In this document: piece by piece, positions 36,616 to 45,226 of the stretch
Numbering within the stretch: the first letter of the stretch is position 1
How the letters are laid out: the number at the start of each line of letters is the position of its first letter
Source: Bradyrhizobium sp. BR13661
GTDB lineage: Bacteria; Pseudomonadota; Alphaproteobacteria; Rhizobiales; Xanthobacteraceae
Reading direction: 5' to 3'
Assembly: GCF_029892425.1 (NCBI RefSeq)
Contig: NZ_JARXWB010000014.1
Location: 62,001-126,000 of the forward strand
DNA: 64,000 bases
Translations under genes and position numbers: made by a program
The notes under the pieces: generated by a model
What the model was told of the DNA's origin: nothing
Database searches by the model: none
What the model saw: only the letters and a program-made list of their open reading frames with translations

Positions 36616-36631
36616 TTGACACTCCCAGTAT

Positions 36632-36646
36632 TTGACAGACCGTCAA
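36632..36646. promoter_or_regulatory. Candidate TetR operator, TTGAC-N5-GTCAA
   Basis: TTGACAGACCGTCAA is an inverted repeat 17 bases upstream of the tetR start and in the divergent promoter region. Further TTGAC-like half sites occur near 36616 and 36669. Position and symmetry suit autoregulation, but binding is not shown. Confidence 0.45.
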
Positions 36647-36765
36647 GAACGTGATTTCTAGACATCGTGTCAAAAACTAAATGGGATTGATAGCCCGTTT
36701 CGTCAATGGGCCGAAAGGCGGGCGTGCGTCCGACCGGTCGATCTCGCATGCAGAGGAACCAGCTG

Positions 36766-37143
36766 ATGCCTCTCCTTCACATCTCCATACGCGCCGGCAA
36801 GCCGGACGCCTACCGGCAAGCGATCCTCGACGGCCTCTACCGCGCCATGCGCGAGGCGCTGAACGTGCCTGAAGGCGACGAGTTCATGACCATCACCGAG
36901 CTGTCGCCCACAAACTTCCGCTGCGGCAACGCCTACGGCGTCAAGCGCAGCGACGACGCCGTGCTGATCCAGATCACCGTGTTCGCCTCACGCACGCCCG
37001 AGCAAAAGAAGGCGTTGTATCGGCGGATCGCGGAGGAACTCGGCGACAACCCCGGCATCCGCCCCGAAGACGTGTTCGTCAACGTGCTCGATGCCCCCGC
37101 GGAAAACTGGTCCGTCGGACACGGCGTCGCGCAATTCGCGTGA
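36766..37143 (+). CDS. Tautomerase (4-oxalocrotonate tautomerase/MIF superfamily)
   Basis: A 125-residue tautomerase. The ATG at 36766 follows GAGG at nine bases and places Pro directly after Met (MPLLHISIRAGK), the catalytic N-terminal proline once Met is removed. ITVFASRTPEQKKALYRRIA fits the family's helix. Members convert enol and keto forms of unsaturated acids in aromatic breakdown. It is divergent from the TetR gene, which likely controls it. The next plus-strand gene (GFA) is 134 bases further on, so a shared transcript is possible. Confidence 0.88.
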   Translation: MPLLHISIRAGKPDAYRQAILDGLYRAMREALNVPEGDEFMTITELSPTNFRCGNAYGVKRSDDAVLIQITVFASRTPEQKKALYRRIAEELGDNPGIRPEDVFVNVLDAPAENWSVGHGVAQFA

Positions 37144-37277
37144 GCGCGCAGGACGTGCCGACACCCTCTTGAGAATTGCCGGCCCGAAGGGTCTGATAGG
37201 CTGCGGAGTGCCGATCCGCCGAGCCCATGTGGAAGAGGCGGCGGAGAAGCGAGCCGAGGAGCCGGACGGGGAATAAC

Positions 37278-37673
37278 ATGACGACATTCCGGGGAAGCTG
37301 CCTGTGCGGCGAGATCGCCTTCGAAGTCGAGGGTCCGTTCGATCGCTTCCTCAACTGCCATTGCTCGCGCTGCCGCAAGGCAACCGGCACCGCGCATTCG
37401 TGCGAGGTGATCGTCAAGGCCGGCGCGCTGCGCTGGCTACGCGGTGAGGCATCCGTCGCGCGGTTCGATCTGCCCAAGGCGCGCAGTTTTGCCACTGCCT
37501 TCTGCAAGACCTGCGGCAGCCCGATGCCGCACCTGACGCGCAGCGGGCGCGAGGCGATCATCCATGCCGGCGCGTTCGACGAACAGCTGGGTACGGCACC
37601 CGACCGGCATGTGCAGTGGGCCTCGCGCGCGGAATGGTATGCGCACGGGGATGGGTTGCCGGTGGAGGACTAA
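37278..37673 (+). CDS. GFA/CENP-V-type zinc protein
   Basis: A 131-residue protein of the glutathione-dependent formaldehyde-activating (GFA) fold. The zinc ligands are present: CLCGEIAFEV, NCHCSRCRKATG and FCKTCGSPMP give the three Cys groups. Despite the family name, most members are not proven to act on formaldehyde. The start at 37278 has GGGG seven bases upstream and gives the usual family N-terminus. It ends three bases before the end of the opposing DUF1989 gene. Confidence 0.9.
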   Translation: MTTFRGSCLCGEIAFEVEGPFDRFLNCHCSRCRKATGTAHSCEVIVKAGALRWLRGEASVARFDLPKARSFATAFCKTCGSPMPHLTRSGREAIIHAGAFDEQLGTAPDRHVQWASRAEWYAHGDGLPVED

Positions 37674-37676
37674 GCC

Positions 37677-38546
37677 TCAGCGGCCCGCATGTGCGCCATG
37701 GTGACGGTGATATGCGCTTCGCTCCGGCCAGGTCCAGTCCTTCAGTGTCGCCCGGTCGGGCTCGAAGATTTCGATCTTGAGCGGATGGCATGCTGCGGCA
37801 TCGCTGGAGTGGGTTGCGCTGCAGTCGCCACCGGGACAGGCAGACAACGCTCCAATCAGGTCGATCTCCGCAAAAAGCTCGATGAAGTCGCCCGGGCGGA
37901 CCGGACTTGCCTTCATGAAATACTGGTGCGTGTCCTGCGTGAAGCCGGTGCACATGAAGACGTTGAGCACGTCGTGGACGTGATGCTCCACCGCCGCGGG
38001 ATCGAGCTTCAATTCGGCGGCAAGCGCGCGGGACAGATTGGAATGGCAGCAAAAATCGTAAGTCGTGCCGTTCAACAGGAGATTGGTGTAGGGATCGCAG
38101 CGGGTGCCGATGACATCGTGAATGCCGGCGCCGTCGTCGTCGAAACCGTACCAGCCAAGCGTATCGTGACTGATGGTCGCCATCGGTCGGAGATAAGGCA
38201 TCGTGCTCCACAGCCGATCGCCGAGGCCGACATGCGTGCCATGGAGCGCCCGCGTCTTGCCGCTGAAGAAGCGCTCGGCAAGATCGTCCGCGTTCCAGAG
38301 ATTGAGATCGCCGACCTGAGGGCCTTCGATGCTGACGACACGGACGAACTGGCCGCGCGCCACGCGAAAAGCCCGGGCGTCGCGAGGCGGCACGATGATT
38401 TCATGCGTTTTGACCATCGTCTGCCGCGCGGCTTCGAGCGCGGTCATGTCAGGTCCGGGCATGGTCCCGGCCGGATAGACGATGGCGGGCTTGGCAGCGC
38501 GGCGTAACGCTGCGTCGGCGGGGGCGGATAAGCTATTCAGGGGCAT
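37677..38546 (-). CDS. DUF1989 (urea carboxylase-associated) family protein
   Basis: A 289-residue protein. The DUF1989 core is seen in IIVPPRDARAFRVARGQFVR, VGDLNLWNADDLAERFFSGK, SHDTLGWYGFDDDGAGIHD, GTRCDPYTN and FCCHSNLSRAL. Conserved Cys and His residues suggest metal binding. Relatives usually occur as pairs next to urea carboxylase; here a single copy ends an operon with an amidohydrolase and a CobW GTPase, and no urea carboxylase is in view. The start at 38546 (MPLNSL) follows GAGG at six bases. The reaction is not established for the family. Confidence 0.87.
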   Translation of the reverse strand: MPLNSLSAPADAALRRAAKPAIVYPAGTMPGPDMTALEAARQTMVKTHEIIVPPRDARAFRVARGQFVRVVSIEGPQVGDLNLWNADDLAERFFSGKTRALHGTHVGLGDRLWSTMPYLRPMATISHDTLGWYGFDDDGAGIHDVIGTRCDPYTNLLLNGTTYDFCCHSNLSRALAAELKLDPAAVEHHVHDVLNVFMCTGFTQDTHQYFMKASPVRPGDFIELFAEIDLIGALSACPGGDCSATHSSDAAACHPLKIEIFEPDRATLKDWTWPERSAYHRHHGAHAGR

Positions 38547-38609
38547 GTTTGGCCTCGGATCGACGCAGCAAGACGACAGACGGCTGACGATCGACACTAT
38601 CGCCTCACG

Positions 38610-39536
38610 TCAAGCTGAAGCAACACAGCCGTCCATGAGCACGTCGAGCTCGGCCTTGGAGAGGACCCCGAGCTCGGCGATGAAGACGATCCGCGCACGA
38701 GGCACGCCAGGTGCGGGCGCATCGCCCGGTGCCAGCGTCGCACGACCGCCAGCGAACTGAAACACCATCTGACGGCCGGGCTGTTCGACCGTTTCGAACA
38801 GGCCCTTGGCGCGCGCCAGTTTCGGCGCCAGTTTGCCGATCGCCTGCTGCAGGCGTGGCAGCGAGAGCGGCTGATCCGAGGTCCAGCTGAGCGTCTCGAA
38901 GCGCTCTTCCGCTGGACGTTTCGGTCCCGGCTCGCGCGATACGGGCGCACGATCGCTGGCGGGAAACAGCAGCGCGGACGGAATCTCGCCGTGCCGGGCA
39001 TCGACGACCACAGCAGGAACGCGCTGCGCGCGGATGGCCTCGCGCATCCGCATGCCCGCACCTTCCTCCGCCAGATCCAGCTTGCTCAACGCCACGATAT
39101 CGGCGACGCGCAACTGCGCGCGCTGGAGCGCATCATCGAGGGCAGCCGGCGGTGTCGCGGCGTCCATCACGCAGAGCACCGTCTCCAGCGGCGCCTCGCG
39201 GAGGATGACCGGGTCCATGAGATTGCGGACGATATCCGAGGGATCGGCGACCCCGCTGGTCTCGATGACGATGTACTCCGGCTTCGGGTCGCGCCGCAGC
39301 AGCGTGGACAGCGTCCGCAACAAATCGCCTTCGAGCGAGCAGCAGATGCAGCCATTGGCGAGACTGACCACGCCATCGCTCGCACCCGCGATCAACTCCG
39401 CATCGATGTTGATCGCGCCGAAATCGTTGACGACGGCGGCGATCCGCCGCCCGCCCGCATTGGCCAGCAAATGATTGACGACCGTGGTCTTGCCCGCCCC
39501 CAGAAAGCCCGTGACCAGGAGAATGGGGACCGGCAT
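38610..39536 (-). CDS. CobW/COG0523-family GTPase, probable metal chaperone
   Basis: A 308-residue G3E GTPase. The P-loop is GFLGAGKTT (residues 10-18), the metal-binding CxCC motif is in NGCICCSLEG (Cys63, 65, 66), and ETSGVADP and LSKLDLA give the other GTPase motifs. A CobW C-terminal domain follows. Family members deliver zinc, cobalt or another metal to target enzymes. Its start is three bases after the stop of the metal-dependent amidohydrolase gene, so that enzyme is the most likely client. The metal cannot be told by sight, and no zinc-uptake (Zur) site was recognised. Confidence 0.92.
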   Translation of the reverse strand: MPVPILLVTGFLGAGKTTVVNHLLANAGGRRIAAVVNDFGAINIDAELIAGASDGVVSLANGCICCSLEGDLLRTLSTLLRRDPKPEYIVIETSGVADPSDIVRNLMDPVILREAPLETVLCVMDAATPPAALDDALQRAQLRVADIVALSKLDLAEEGAGMRMREAIRAQRVPAVVVDARHGEIPSALLFPASDRAPVSREPGPKRPAEERFETLSWTSDQPLSLPRLQQAIGKLAPKLARAKGLFETVEQPGRQMVFQFAGGRATLAPGDAPAPGVPRARIVFIAELGVLSKAELDVLMDGCVASA

Positions 39537-39539
39537 GCG

Positions 39540-41030
39540 TCAGCTCGCGACGACGGGGCGACGCACGGGCTTTCCGGGCCGCGCCGCGACATCCAGCACG
39601 CCATCCGTGATGAGCGGCTGGCCGCTGACCACGAGATGCCGCACGCCTTCCGACGCGCGGTTCATCGCGGTGAAGGTCGCGCGATCCGACAGCTTCTCGT
39701 AGTCGAACACGACGATGTCGGCATCGGCGTCCTTCGCCAGGCGTCCCTTGGCACGCATCGCCGGCGTGCTCTGCGACAGGATCTCCGCGGGAATCAACGC
39801 GCATTTGCGCACACCCTCGAGCAGCGACACGGTCTTGCGTTCGCGCACCCACTCGCGGATGAATTTGGTGAAGCAGCCGGCCGAGCGCGGATGCGAAGTG
39901 GCGTCGTCCGGCAGCGGCCAGGCGTCGCCGGTGTACGTCTTGCCATCCGACGTCGTCCACGGCATCGCGTCGGAGGCGATCGCGCCACCGAGATAGAGCA
40001 CCGACATGTCGAGCAGATCGCGATGATGCGCATTGTGCTCGGTGTCGAGGATGTGCCACAGCACCAGCGAGGAGGGCTCCTCGGCCTGCGCCTTCAACAG
40101 TTCCTCGCGGTCGTGGAAGCGATAGCCATCGGTCACGCGCTGCACGGAATCGTAGCCGGTGCCGTTGCGCTCGACGAACTCGGGATCGCTGAAGAAGGCG
40201 GCCGCCAGCACGGTCGAGCCTGTGCCGTAAGGGTAAGCTTCGACGGTGATCGGCAGGCCCTGCGCCTGCGCCTTCTCGATCAGCGCACGGCAGCGTTCGA
40301 TGTCGGTCTTGCTCGACGAATTGAAATGGCAGATGTGCATATGCGCGCCGGTGGCGCCGGCATAGCCGATCAGGCGGATATAGGCTTCCGCCGCGCTTTC
40401 GGGGTCGATGCGCGACATGTAGGCGACGTGGGTGAAGGTCGGCACGTTCTGCTTCGCGGCGAGCTGGCACACCGCGGTCAGCTCCTGCACGCCGGCGCCC
40501 GGCGCGTAGGCGTTCAGGATACCGATGCCGATGCCGCCTTCGTTCAGGCCGCGGGTCAGGCGCTCGAGGATGCCGGCGACCTCGGCGTCGCTTGCAACAT
40601 TGTCCATCCAGCGGCGGTCACGCATCGCATTGCCGAATGCTTCGAGCGAGCTTTCCGCATTGGAGCCCGTCATCGCACCGATGCGCGCAAAGGCCCAGTT
40701 GGTGGCGGCGCCGTAGTTCAGCACGCGTCCCTTGCGGGCCTGGCGCTCATACCAGGAGCCGACCGGCAGCACGCCGGCCTCGAGATCGAGCGTCGTCGTC
40801 ACGCCGTCGAAGGCCTGCATGCGGTCCGCAGGGATCGACTGGCCATGGGCGTGCAGGTCGATGAAGCCCGGCGCGACCACGAGCCCGGTCGCATCGATGA
40901 CCCGTTCGGCGCTGCCGAGCGAGGAGCCGACCGCGGCGATCTTGCCGTCAACCACGGCGACATCACCAACAGCGTCCATTCCGCTCGCCGGATCCACCAC
41001 CCGGCCGCCAGAGATCACCAAACCGCTCAT
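39540..41030 (-). CDS. D-aminoacylase/N-acyl-D-amino-acid deacylase-type amidohydrolase
   Basis: A 496-residue metal-dependent amidohydrolase. The metal-binding HxH is in DLHAHGQS, the bridging acidic site is in TTLDLEAG, and VISGGRVVDPASGMDAVGD is the standard N-terminal sandwich domain. MHICHFNSS supplies further His ligands. The sequence fits the COG3653 group, which includes D-aminoacylase and dihydroorotase-like enzymes. GGAG lies eight bases before ATG 41030. It is the first gene of an operon with cobW and DUF1989, which points to use of an amide or ureide nitrogen source; the true substrate is not known. Confidence 0.88.
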   Translation of the reverse strand: MSGLVISGGRVVDPASGMDAVGDVAVVDGKIAAVGSSLGSAERVIDATGLVVAPGFIDLHAHGQSIPADRMQAFDGVTTTLDLEAGVLPVGSWYERQARKGRVLNYGAATNWAFARIGAMTGSNAESSLEAFGNAMRDRRWMDNVASDAEVAGILERLTRGLNEGGIGIGILNAYAPGAGVQELTAVCQLAAKQNVPTFTHVAYMSRIDPESAAEAYIRLIGYAGATGAHMHICHFNSSSKTDIERCRALIEKAQAQGLPITVEAYPYGTGSTVLAAAFFSDPEFVERNGTGYDSVQRVTDGYRFHDREELLKAQAEEPSSLVLWHILDTEHNAHHRDLLDMSVLYLGGAIASDAMPWTTSDGKTYTGDAWPLPDDATSHPRSAGCFTKFIREWVRERKTVSLLEGVRKCALIPAEILSQSTPAMRAKGRLAKDADADIVVFDYEKLSDRATFTAMNRASEGVRHLVVSGQPLITDGVLDVAARPGKPVRRPVVAS

Positions 41031-41181
41031 ATCGTCACTCCGCCAAGCTATTTCCAAAGCCCCCAAAGGCCGGCAGCAGCTTCGGAGGCGAGTTCATGTC
41101 TATAGAGACAGATTTTCAAGGCAACGACCACCTCCACGGAAGCCGATGCATCATGTGCGGACGGAAGAGCCGGCGCAAATA

Positions 41182-41970
41182 TCACTGCTCGAGCGCTTCC
41201 TGCCGGTAGCGTTCCAGCAGACCTTCCGCCTTCATCTCCTTCAGAACGGCAGCCAGGCGAGGCGCGAGGTCGGCATGGGTCTTGTACAGAAATGGATAGA
41301 GCACGACCCGATCGCCGATCGTCAGCAGCGGCCGAACCGAGGTGACGCCCCTGAATTCGGGCGAATAGAGCGCACTCTGGAGCGCGGCATCGATCTCGCA
41401 AAAATAGTCGACGCGGCCGCTCAGCAGCATGCGCACCCCGTCCTGCTCGGTCGCGATGCTGGACAGGCGCGTGGCCGGCACGACGGACGATAGCGAGCGC
41501 TGGCACAGCTCGACGCCGCGTCGATAAACACCGGTCCAGTTCGTCGCAGCCAGATCCTCCAGACGCGGCAAGGTCAGCGCCGGATTGCTGACCCAGAGCG
41601 CAAACCTCACCTCGTAGATCGACTCGTCGACCCGCACCTGGTCGGGGTGCGTCTCCGCGTAGGCGGGCACGCGCATGAACTGGCCGTCGACGGCGCCGGA
41701 ATCGACCATCGCACTCACCCGCAGCGTCGGCATCAGCTCGACCTCGAGCGGAATACCGAGCCGCTTGAACGCCTCCTGGTAGGCAGCCCGCTGCCACTTA
41801 CCTTCGTATGTGGTGTCCGGCTGGTCCGTTACCATCACGAAGGCGCGCATCGGCTCCGCGCGAAGATGATGAGGCAGCATCACCAGCAACAACAACGCAC
41901 CGGCGAACAGGAAACACGATCCGCATTTTCGCAGGCGGCCGTCGGGGGCATGGGCGTGAGAGGATGACAT
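41182..41970 (-). CDS. Periplasmic solute-binding protein (SBP family 3 type)
   Basis: A 262-residue protein with a signal peptide (CGSCFLFAGALLLLVMLPHH). The mature part fits the family 3 binding fold (AAYQEAFKRLGIPLEVELMP, VDGQFMRVPAY, LSGRVDYFCEIDAAL). No permease or ATPase gene is nearby. Instead it follows the hybrid kinase gene after 70 bases on the same strand, so it may bind a ligand for signalling rather than transport. The start at 41970 follows GGGAG; longer in-frame starts lack a signal. Confidence 0.78.
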   Translation of the reverse strand: MSSSHAHAPDGRLRKCGSCFLFAGALLLLVMLPHHLRAEPMRAFVMVTDQPDTTYEGKWQRAAYQEAFKRLGIPLEVELMPTLRVSAMVDSGAVDGQFMRVPAYAETHPDQVRVDESIYEVRFALWVSNPALTLPRLEDLAATNWTGVYRRGVELCQRSLSSVVPATRLSSIATEQDGVRMLLSGRVDYFCEIDAALQSALYSPEFRGVTSVRPLLTIGDRVVLYPFLYKTHADLAPRLAAVLKEMKAEGLLERYRQEALEQ

Positions 41971-42040
41971 GAAGCGCTCCCGCAGAAACAGCGGTTGGTC
42001 TCGCAGACACTCGCACATCCTGCACGCGAGATCTTGCGCA

Positions 42041-44434
42041 TTATTTTGCCGCGAGGACCTCGCGGATCTTCTGCGCGAGATCGGCCCGTCGGTATGGCTT
42101 GCGCAGCAGGGCGACACTGGAATCGAGGCGTCCGTCGTGCACGAACTCGTCGGTGTAGCCCGACGTGAAGAGCACCTTCGTCCCCGGGCGACGCGCGAGC
42201 ACCGCATCCGCCAGCTCGCGCCCGTTCATTCCGCCCGGCATGACCACATCCGTGAACAGAAGATCGAACTCGGCGCCCTGGTCGACCAACGCCAGCGCCG
42301 CTTCGGCGTCGCTGGCGATCAGGGTCCTGTATCCGAGACCGCCGAGCTGGGCGATCACATAGCCCTGCACCAGCGGATCGTCCTCGACCACCAGAATGGT
42401 TTCCTGTCCGCCGAGCGCGGCGACTGCCGGAGCGGTTGGCGACTTCGCCGAGGCCTGAATCTCCGAGCGTGGCAGATAAAGCCGGACCACGGTGCCCCGC
42501 CCCTGTTCGCTCTCGATCTTCACGGTACCACCGGTCTGCCTGGCAAACCCGTAGACCATCGCGAGCCCCAGCCCGGTGCCGCGTCCGACCCCCTTGGTCG
42601 TGAAGAAGGGCTCGAACACCCGACCGATGATATCGGCCGGAATACCCTGGCCGGTGTCGGCCACCGCGATCATCACGAATTCGCCGGCGCGCGCCTCGTC
42701 ATCGAACGATGCGGCGTCATCGATGACCACATTGGCGGTTTCGATCGTCAGCTTGCCGCCACCGGGCATGGCATCCCTTGCATTGATCGCGAGATTGACG
42801 ATCGCCGCCGAAAGCTGCGACGGATCGGTCAGCGCAGACCACGCATCGCTCGCGAGGTGCGTTTCGATCTCGACGTGCTCGCCGAGCATCGGCTTGAGCA
42901 GCTTGCAGACATCGAGCACCAGGTCGTTGATGTCGACCTCGCGCGGCTGCAGCGGCTGGCGCCGCGCAAAGGTCAGAAGCTGCGAGGTGATCTCGGCGCC
43001 CCGCATGGCCGCTTCGTCGATCAGATGGGCAATCGCCGCGAGCTCGGGCCGATCGGCGACGCCTTCCTGGATGATCTCGATCGTACCGGTGATCACCGTC
43101 AGCACGTTGTTGAAATCATGCGCGACACCGCCGGTGAGCTGCCCGATCGCGTCCATCTTCTGGGACTGGCGCAGCCTGTCCGCGGTCTCGTGCTGCTCGG
43201 TCAGGTCGGTGCCGGTGCCGCGATATCCGAGGAAACGGCCGTCGGCTGCGAAGACCGGCCGCCCGCTGACGCTGACATGGCGCAGCCGGCCGGCCCGATC
43301 GCGCCTTGTGTACTCGAAATTGCGGAACGGCTCGTGACGTTCGAGCACCGCCTCGTGCTCGCGCCATTTCTCCGGCTCGGCGCCGCTGTTGATCGCACTG
43401 TCGATGCGGCTCGTGCCGATCAACACGGTCCGGTCCATCCCGAAGGCTTCGAACCTTTCCGAAAGGTAGGTGAAATGATGATCCGGTCCGGTCTCCCAGA
43501 ACCAGTCGGATGCGGTCTCGGCATAGTCGCGAAAGCGCTCCTCGCTCAACTGGGCATCCCGCTCGGCCTTCTGGCGCACAAGGAGGTCTTGCTGAAGCTG
43601 GGCGTTCACCTGCTGCAGATCGCCATAGGCGCGCTGCAGATTGGCGCACAGATCGTTGAAGGCATCCGCGACCTTGTCGAGCTCGTCGGGCTTGTGCCTG
43701 ACACGCCGATTCAGCCGCAACGGCGGCGGTGGCCGCGCCAGATTGTAGCTCCCCGCAAAGGCGGCAATGGTGATGAGGTGGCGGGTGACGAGGACGTGAA
43801 AGATGTAGAGGATGAACAGCGAGACGAGAAACGTCTTGGCCGCCTGGCTCGCGAGGATGACGAGGGTCCGGTTCAGCAGATGGCGGTAGACCTCGGTGAG
43901 CGTCGCTTCGACATAAAGGACCCCGATCGGCCGCCTGGTGCCGCGAACCATGTAGTCGAGCGGATATTCGCGGGCGATGCTGGCGCGCGCGCTGCGGTTG
44001 CCGACGGAGATGTGAACTGGATCCTTGCGGTCGAGGACTTCGCGGATCTCGACCGCGTTGATTCCGGGCAGACGCAGAATGCCGTTGAGCTGGAGCTGAA
44101 GCTGGTTCTGGTCAAGCGCCCAGAGGCTCTCGCCCAGGCTCGCCAGATAGCTTTGGCCGATCTCGTCGAGACGCGTCTCGATGACACCGACCTCGTGATC
44201 GTAGTCGAGATAGAGTTGAAGCGCGGTCAGCGTCAGCGTGACGAGCGAGCTGAACAGCAGCACGGCCGCCAGCAGGCGGAAACCGATACCGCTGCGGAGC
44301 CTGTCGAAGATCTCTGCAGGGCGGAGGCCAGGCGAGGCAGATGCGATTGGCGATCCGATCGCATGCAAATCGCCCTCCGCGGCGACCGGCTCAATGACGT
44401 AGCGGCCATTGCGATCAGTCTCGCCCTTGTCCAC
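42041..44434 (-). CDS. Hybrid sensor histidine kinase with PAS and receiver domains
   Basis: A 797-residue inner-membrane protein. Transmembrane helices lie near 52-74 and 186-214 with about 110 residues of periplasmic sensor between them, then a HAMP-like linker, a coiled coil (about 260-300) and a PAS domain (about 300-415). The phosphorylated His is His439 (GQLTGGVAHDFNNVL). The ATPase part has NLAINARDAMP and DTGQGIP, and the C-terminal receiver has the phospho-Asp in LLFTDVVMPGG. No DNA-binding output is attached or encoded beside it. The downstream solute-binding protein gene suggests a two-part periplasmic sensor. Confidence 0.92.
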   Translation of the reverse strand: MDKGETDRNGRYVIEPVAAEGDLHAIGSPIASASPGLRPAEIFDRLRSGIGFRLLAAVLLFSSLVTLTLTALQLYLDYDHEVGVIETRLDEIGQSYLASLGESLWALDQNQLQLQLNGILRLPGINAVEIREVLDRKDPVHISVGNRSARASIAREYPLDYMVRGTRRPIGVLYVEATLTEVYRHLLNRTLVILASQAAKTFLVSLFILYIFHVLVTRHLITIAAFAGSYNLARPPPPLRLNRRVRHKPDELDKVADAFNDLCANLQRAYGDLQQVNAQLQQDLLVRQKAERDAQLSEERFRDYAETASDWFWETGPDHHFTYLSERFEAFGMDRTVLIGTSRIDSAINSGAEPEKWREHEAVLERHEPFRNFEYTRRDRAGRLRHVSVSGRPVFAADGRFLGYRGTGTDLTEQHETADRLRQSQKMDAIGQLTGGVAHDFNNVLTVITGTIEIIQEGVADRPELAAIAHLIDEAAMRGAEITSQLLTFARRQPLQPREVDINDLVLDVCKLLKPMLGEHVEIETHLASDAWSALTDPSQLSAAIVNLAINARDAMPGGGKLTIETANVVIDDAASFDDEARAGEFVMIAVADTGQGIPADIIGRVFEPFFTTKGVGRGTGLGLAMVYGFARQTGGTVKIESEQGRGTVVRLYLPRSEIQASAKSPTAPAVAALGGQETILVVEDDPLVQGYVIAQLGGLGYRTLIASDAEAALALVDQGAEFDLLFTDVVMPGGMNGRELADAVLARRPGTKVLFTSGYTDEFVHDGRLDSSVALLRKPYRRADLAQKIREVLAAK

Positions 44435-44593
44435 CTACCATCCCCCCGAAACACGGACGGAAACCGCAAGCGCAATCTGCGCCTCGGGATTCGGCGTGGC
44501 AAGTCAACGACCGGAGGGATGTGAAATCAACCAGGTCTCATCGGAAACCGGCGCGCGCCCAGACGACATTTTGACTGTGCAATATGTTGCGAA

Positions 44594-44668
44594 TGGCGCT
44601 CCCTAGGGGAATCGAACCCCTGTTTCAGCCTTGAGAGGGCCGCGTCCTAACCGCTAGACGAAGGGAGC
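44594..44668 (-). tRNA. tRNA-Glu (anticodon CTC)
   Basis: Read on the minus strand, the 7-base acceptor stem pairs GCTCCCT (44668-44662) with AGGGAGC (44604-44598). The D-arm TCGTCTAGCGGTTAGGA, the anticodon loop CCTCTCA with CTC, and the T-arm GGGGTTCGATTCCCC are complete. The discriminator G and CCA are encoded (44594-44597). It stands alone between the hybrid kinase and rluD regions. Confidence 0.95.
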
Positions 44669-44737
44669 GTGAGGGACACGACATAGCGGCGAATTCGGCC
44701 GGCGGCAAGGTGAGATTGACGGGTTTCTCCCAGTTGT

Positions 44738-44858
44738 CGTCCTGGCGAACGCCAGGACCCATTACCCCGAGTGGTCGTGGTTAAGGCACTTCGGAGTGCC
44801 GATCTCGTCCACGCAATCGGACTCGGTGGTTATGGGTCCTGGCGTTCGCCAGGACGAC
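44738..44858. repeat. Paired hairpin repeat (CGTCCTGGC...GCCAGGACG class), copy 2
   Basis: CGTCCTGGCGAACGCCAGGA at the left and GGTCCTGGCGTTCGCCAGGA at the right enclose about 72 bases. The ends match those at 12586-12710 while the spacer differs. It lies between the tRNA and the small membrane protein gene. Confidence 0.75.
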
Positions 44859-44881
44859 GGCTTACAGCTTCGGGGCAGGCC

Positions 44882-45226
44882 CTACGGCTCATTGGCAAAT
44901 TTCAGCTTTCCGGCCGGCCTCAATGTATGGGCGTCGAAGGTGCGGATCTCGATGACGCCGCCGAGATCGAGGGTGACCACGACGCGGTCGCCGGCGACGC
45001 CGGTGGAGACGATTTTGGCGCCCTTCGGCAGAGTGGCGGTGATGTCGCCCACGGGTTCGGCCGCCCTTCCCTCCGACTTGAAAAGGCGGTAGCCCACCGC
45101 AATCAGGACGGCGCAGACGGCCAGCGCCGTGGTCAACCCCGCGATCAGCATCATCCGCCGCACCCGCGCGAACAGCGCGGCCTGCTCGGGGGTCGGTTCG
45201 GGAACAGCGGTATCAGACGTCGTCAT
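44882..45226 (-). CDS. Small single-pass membrane protein, DUF6476-like
   Basis: A 114-residue protein. A cytoplasmic N-terminus is followed by one transmembrane helix (LIAGLTTALAVCAVLIAVGY) and a periplasmic beta-rich part (GAKIVSTGVAGDRVVVTLDL). Alphaproteobacteria commonly have such a protein next to rluD, as I recall. Its ATG shares bases with the ATG of rluD on the opposite strand (CATG), so the two genes begin at the same point and run apart. Function is unknown. Confidence 0.7.
   Translation of the reverse strand: MTTSDTAVPEPTPEQAALFARVRRMMLIAGLTTALAVCAVLIAVGYRLFKSEGRAAEPVGDITATLPKGAKIVSTGVAGDRVVVTLDLGGVIEIRTFDAHTLRPAGKLKFANEP

Noticed and set aside
38991..41105. A 704-codon open frame on the plus strand
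   Set aside because: It lies antisense to the cobW and amidohydrolase genes, which have clear motifs. Long antisense frames are expected in GC-rich coding DNA, and its protein has no recognisable domain.
41969..44524. An 851-codon open frame on the plus strand
   Set aside because: It is the mirror of the hybrid histidine kinase gene. The kinase has all catalytic motifs; the mirror protein is Arg/His-rich without any.
44594..44668. tRNA-Glu as an attachment site of an integrated element
   Set aside because: No integrase gene and no repeat of the tRNA 3' end were seen nearby.
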